In this document: one piece after another, positions 39,936-39,963 of the stretch | Layout: the number at the start of each line of letters is the position of its first letter | Position numbering within the stretch: the stretch's first letter is position 1 | Source of the DNA: Parablautia intestinalis | GTDB lineage: Bacteria > Bacillota > Clostridia > Lachnospirales > Lachnospiraceae | Assembly: GCA_003612395.1 (NCBI GenBank) | Contig: RAYQ01000028.1 | Location: forward strand, 1-39,963 | DNA length: 39,963 bases | Reading direction: 5' to 3' | Notes under the pieces: model-generated | What the model saw: the letters and a program-made list of their open reading frames with translations, nothing else | The model's database searches: none | Told to the model about the DNA's origin: nothing | Program-made: the position numbers and the translations under genes

Positions 39936-39963
39936 CTGAAATCTGTTTTTATTTTAATGCTTG

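Larger units (their letters stand above)
7921..39963. mobile_element. Integrative conjugative element with plasmid-like replication module, partial
   Basis: Backbone genes from about 8239 to 33742 share similar moderately GC-rich codon usage and a common theme: SymE-like protein, ParA, ParB, RepA_N, sigma-like regulators, surface protein with sortase, PcfB, VirD4 coupling protein, LPD-like protein and Maff2. The order PcfB, VirD4, LPD-like, Maff2 is that of Tn1549-like Firmicute ICEs. The left edge is placed where the prophage integrase stops matching its family (about 7920). The right edge and the mating-channel genes and integrase are outside the window or beyond the second inner element. 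Confidence 0.65.
33742..39963. mobile_element. Second mobilizable element, inserted in maff2, right end outside the window
   Basis: The left end is the break in maff2 at about 33742. The content is a long palindrome, a TetR/CDF pair, a sigma-like gene, two small regulators, an oriT candidate, MobC, a Tn1549-type relaxase and a cysteine-rich protein. GC content and codon usage (many GCC and CGG codons) differ from the ICE backbone. The recombinase and the right half of maff2 would lie to the right of the window. Alternatively this is the continuation of a chimeric ICE joined by recombination at maff2. Confidence 0.55.

Overview
The window is a nest of mobile elements from a gut-type Firmicute, most likely Lachnospiraceae or a related Clostridia. 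Strong AGGAGG ribosome-binding sites, Tn916/Tn1549-type transfer genes, RepA_N, PcfB, Maff2, TnpW-like and Rpn proteins and a class B sortase all point there. No rRNA, tRNA, CRISPR array or housekeeping gene was seen. The family calls come from reading the translations; no database search was run.

Layout. (1) Positions 1 to about 70 are the edge of an unknown element. It holds a leftward promoter, ribosome-binding site and start codon, and it cuts the 5' part of a phage tail tape-measure gene. (2) About 73-7920 is a prophage remnant: tape measure, a P63C protein, a small phage protein, and a Tn916-type xis and int. The int gene stops just before its catalytic C-terminus. (3) About 7921-33742 is the backbone of an integrative conjugative element (ICE). 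It carries a SymE-like gene with small partners, parA-parB-repA_N, an XRE regulator, two overlapping sigma-like genes, an AT-rich leftward KAP-NTPase/RES operon, a very large repeat-rich surface protein with its own class B sortase, pcfB, virD4, an LPD-like gene and maff2. (4) About 24453-32039 is a Tn4451-like mobilizable element inside virD4. It has a large serine recombinase, a hairpin-rich oriT candidate, a MobA/MobL relaxase, a TnpW-like protein and cargo (an SdpI-family pair and an Rpn nuclease). (5) From about 33742 to the right edge is a second mobilizable element inside maff2. It starts with a 150-bp imperfect palindrome and carries a divergent TetR/CDF pair, three regulators, and a Tn1549-type MobC, relaxase and cysteine-rich protein. 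Two IS21-like repeats lie at the far right end.

How it works together. Three host genes (int, virD4, maff2) are each split at the edge of a younger element, so insertion order can be read: prophage, then ICE, then the two mobilizable elements. Splitting virD4 separates its Walker A from its Walker B, so the ICE should not transfer until the inner element excises. The best candidate for an undescribed system is the KAP-NTPase/RES operon at 14554-17248. It pairs a STAND/KAP-like ATPase with a putative NAD+-degrading effector and sits in an AT-rich island within GC-richer ICE DNA, next to a run of hairpins.
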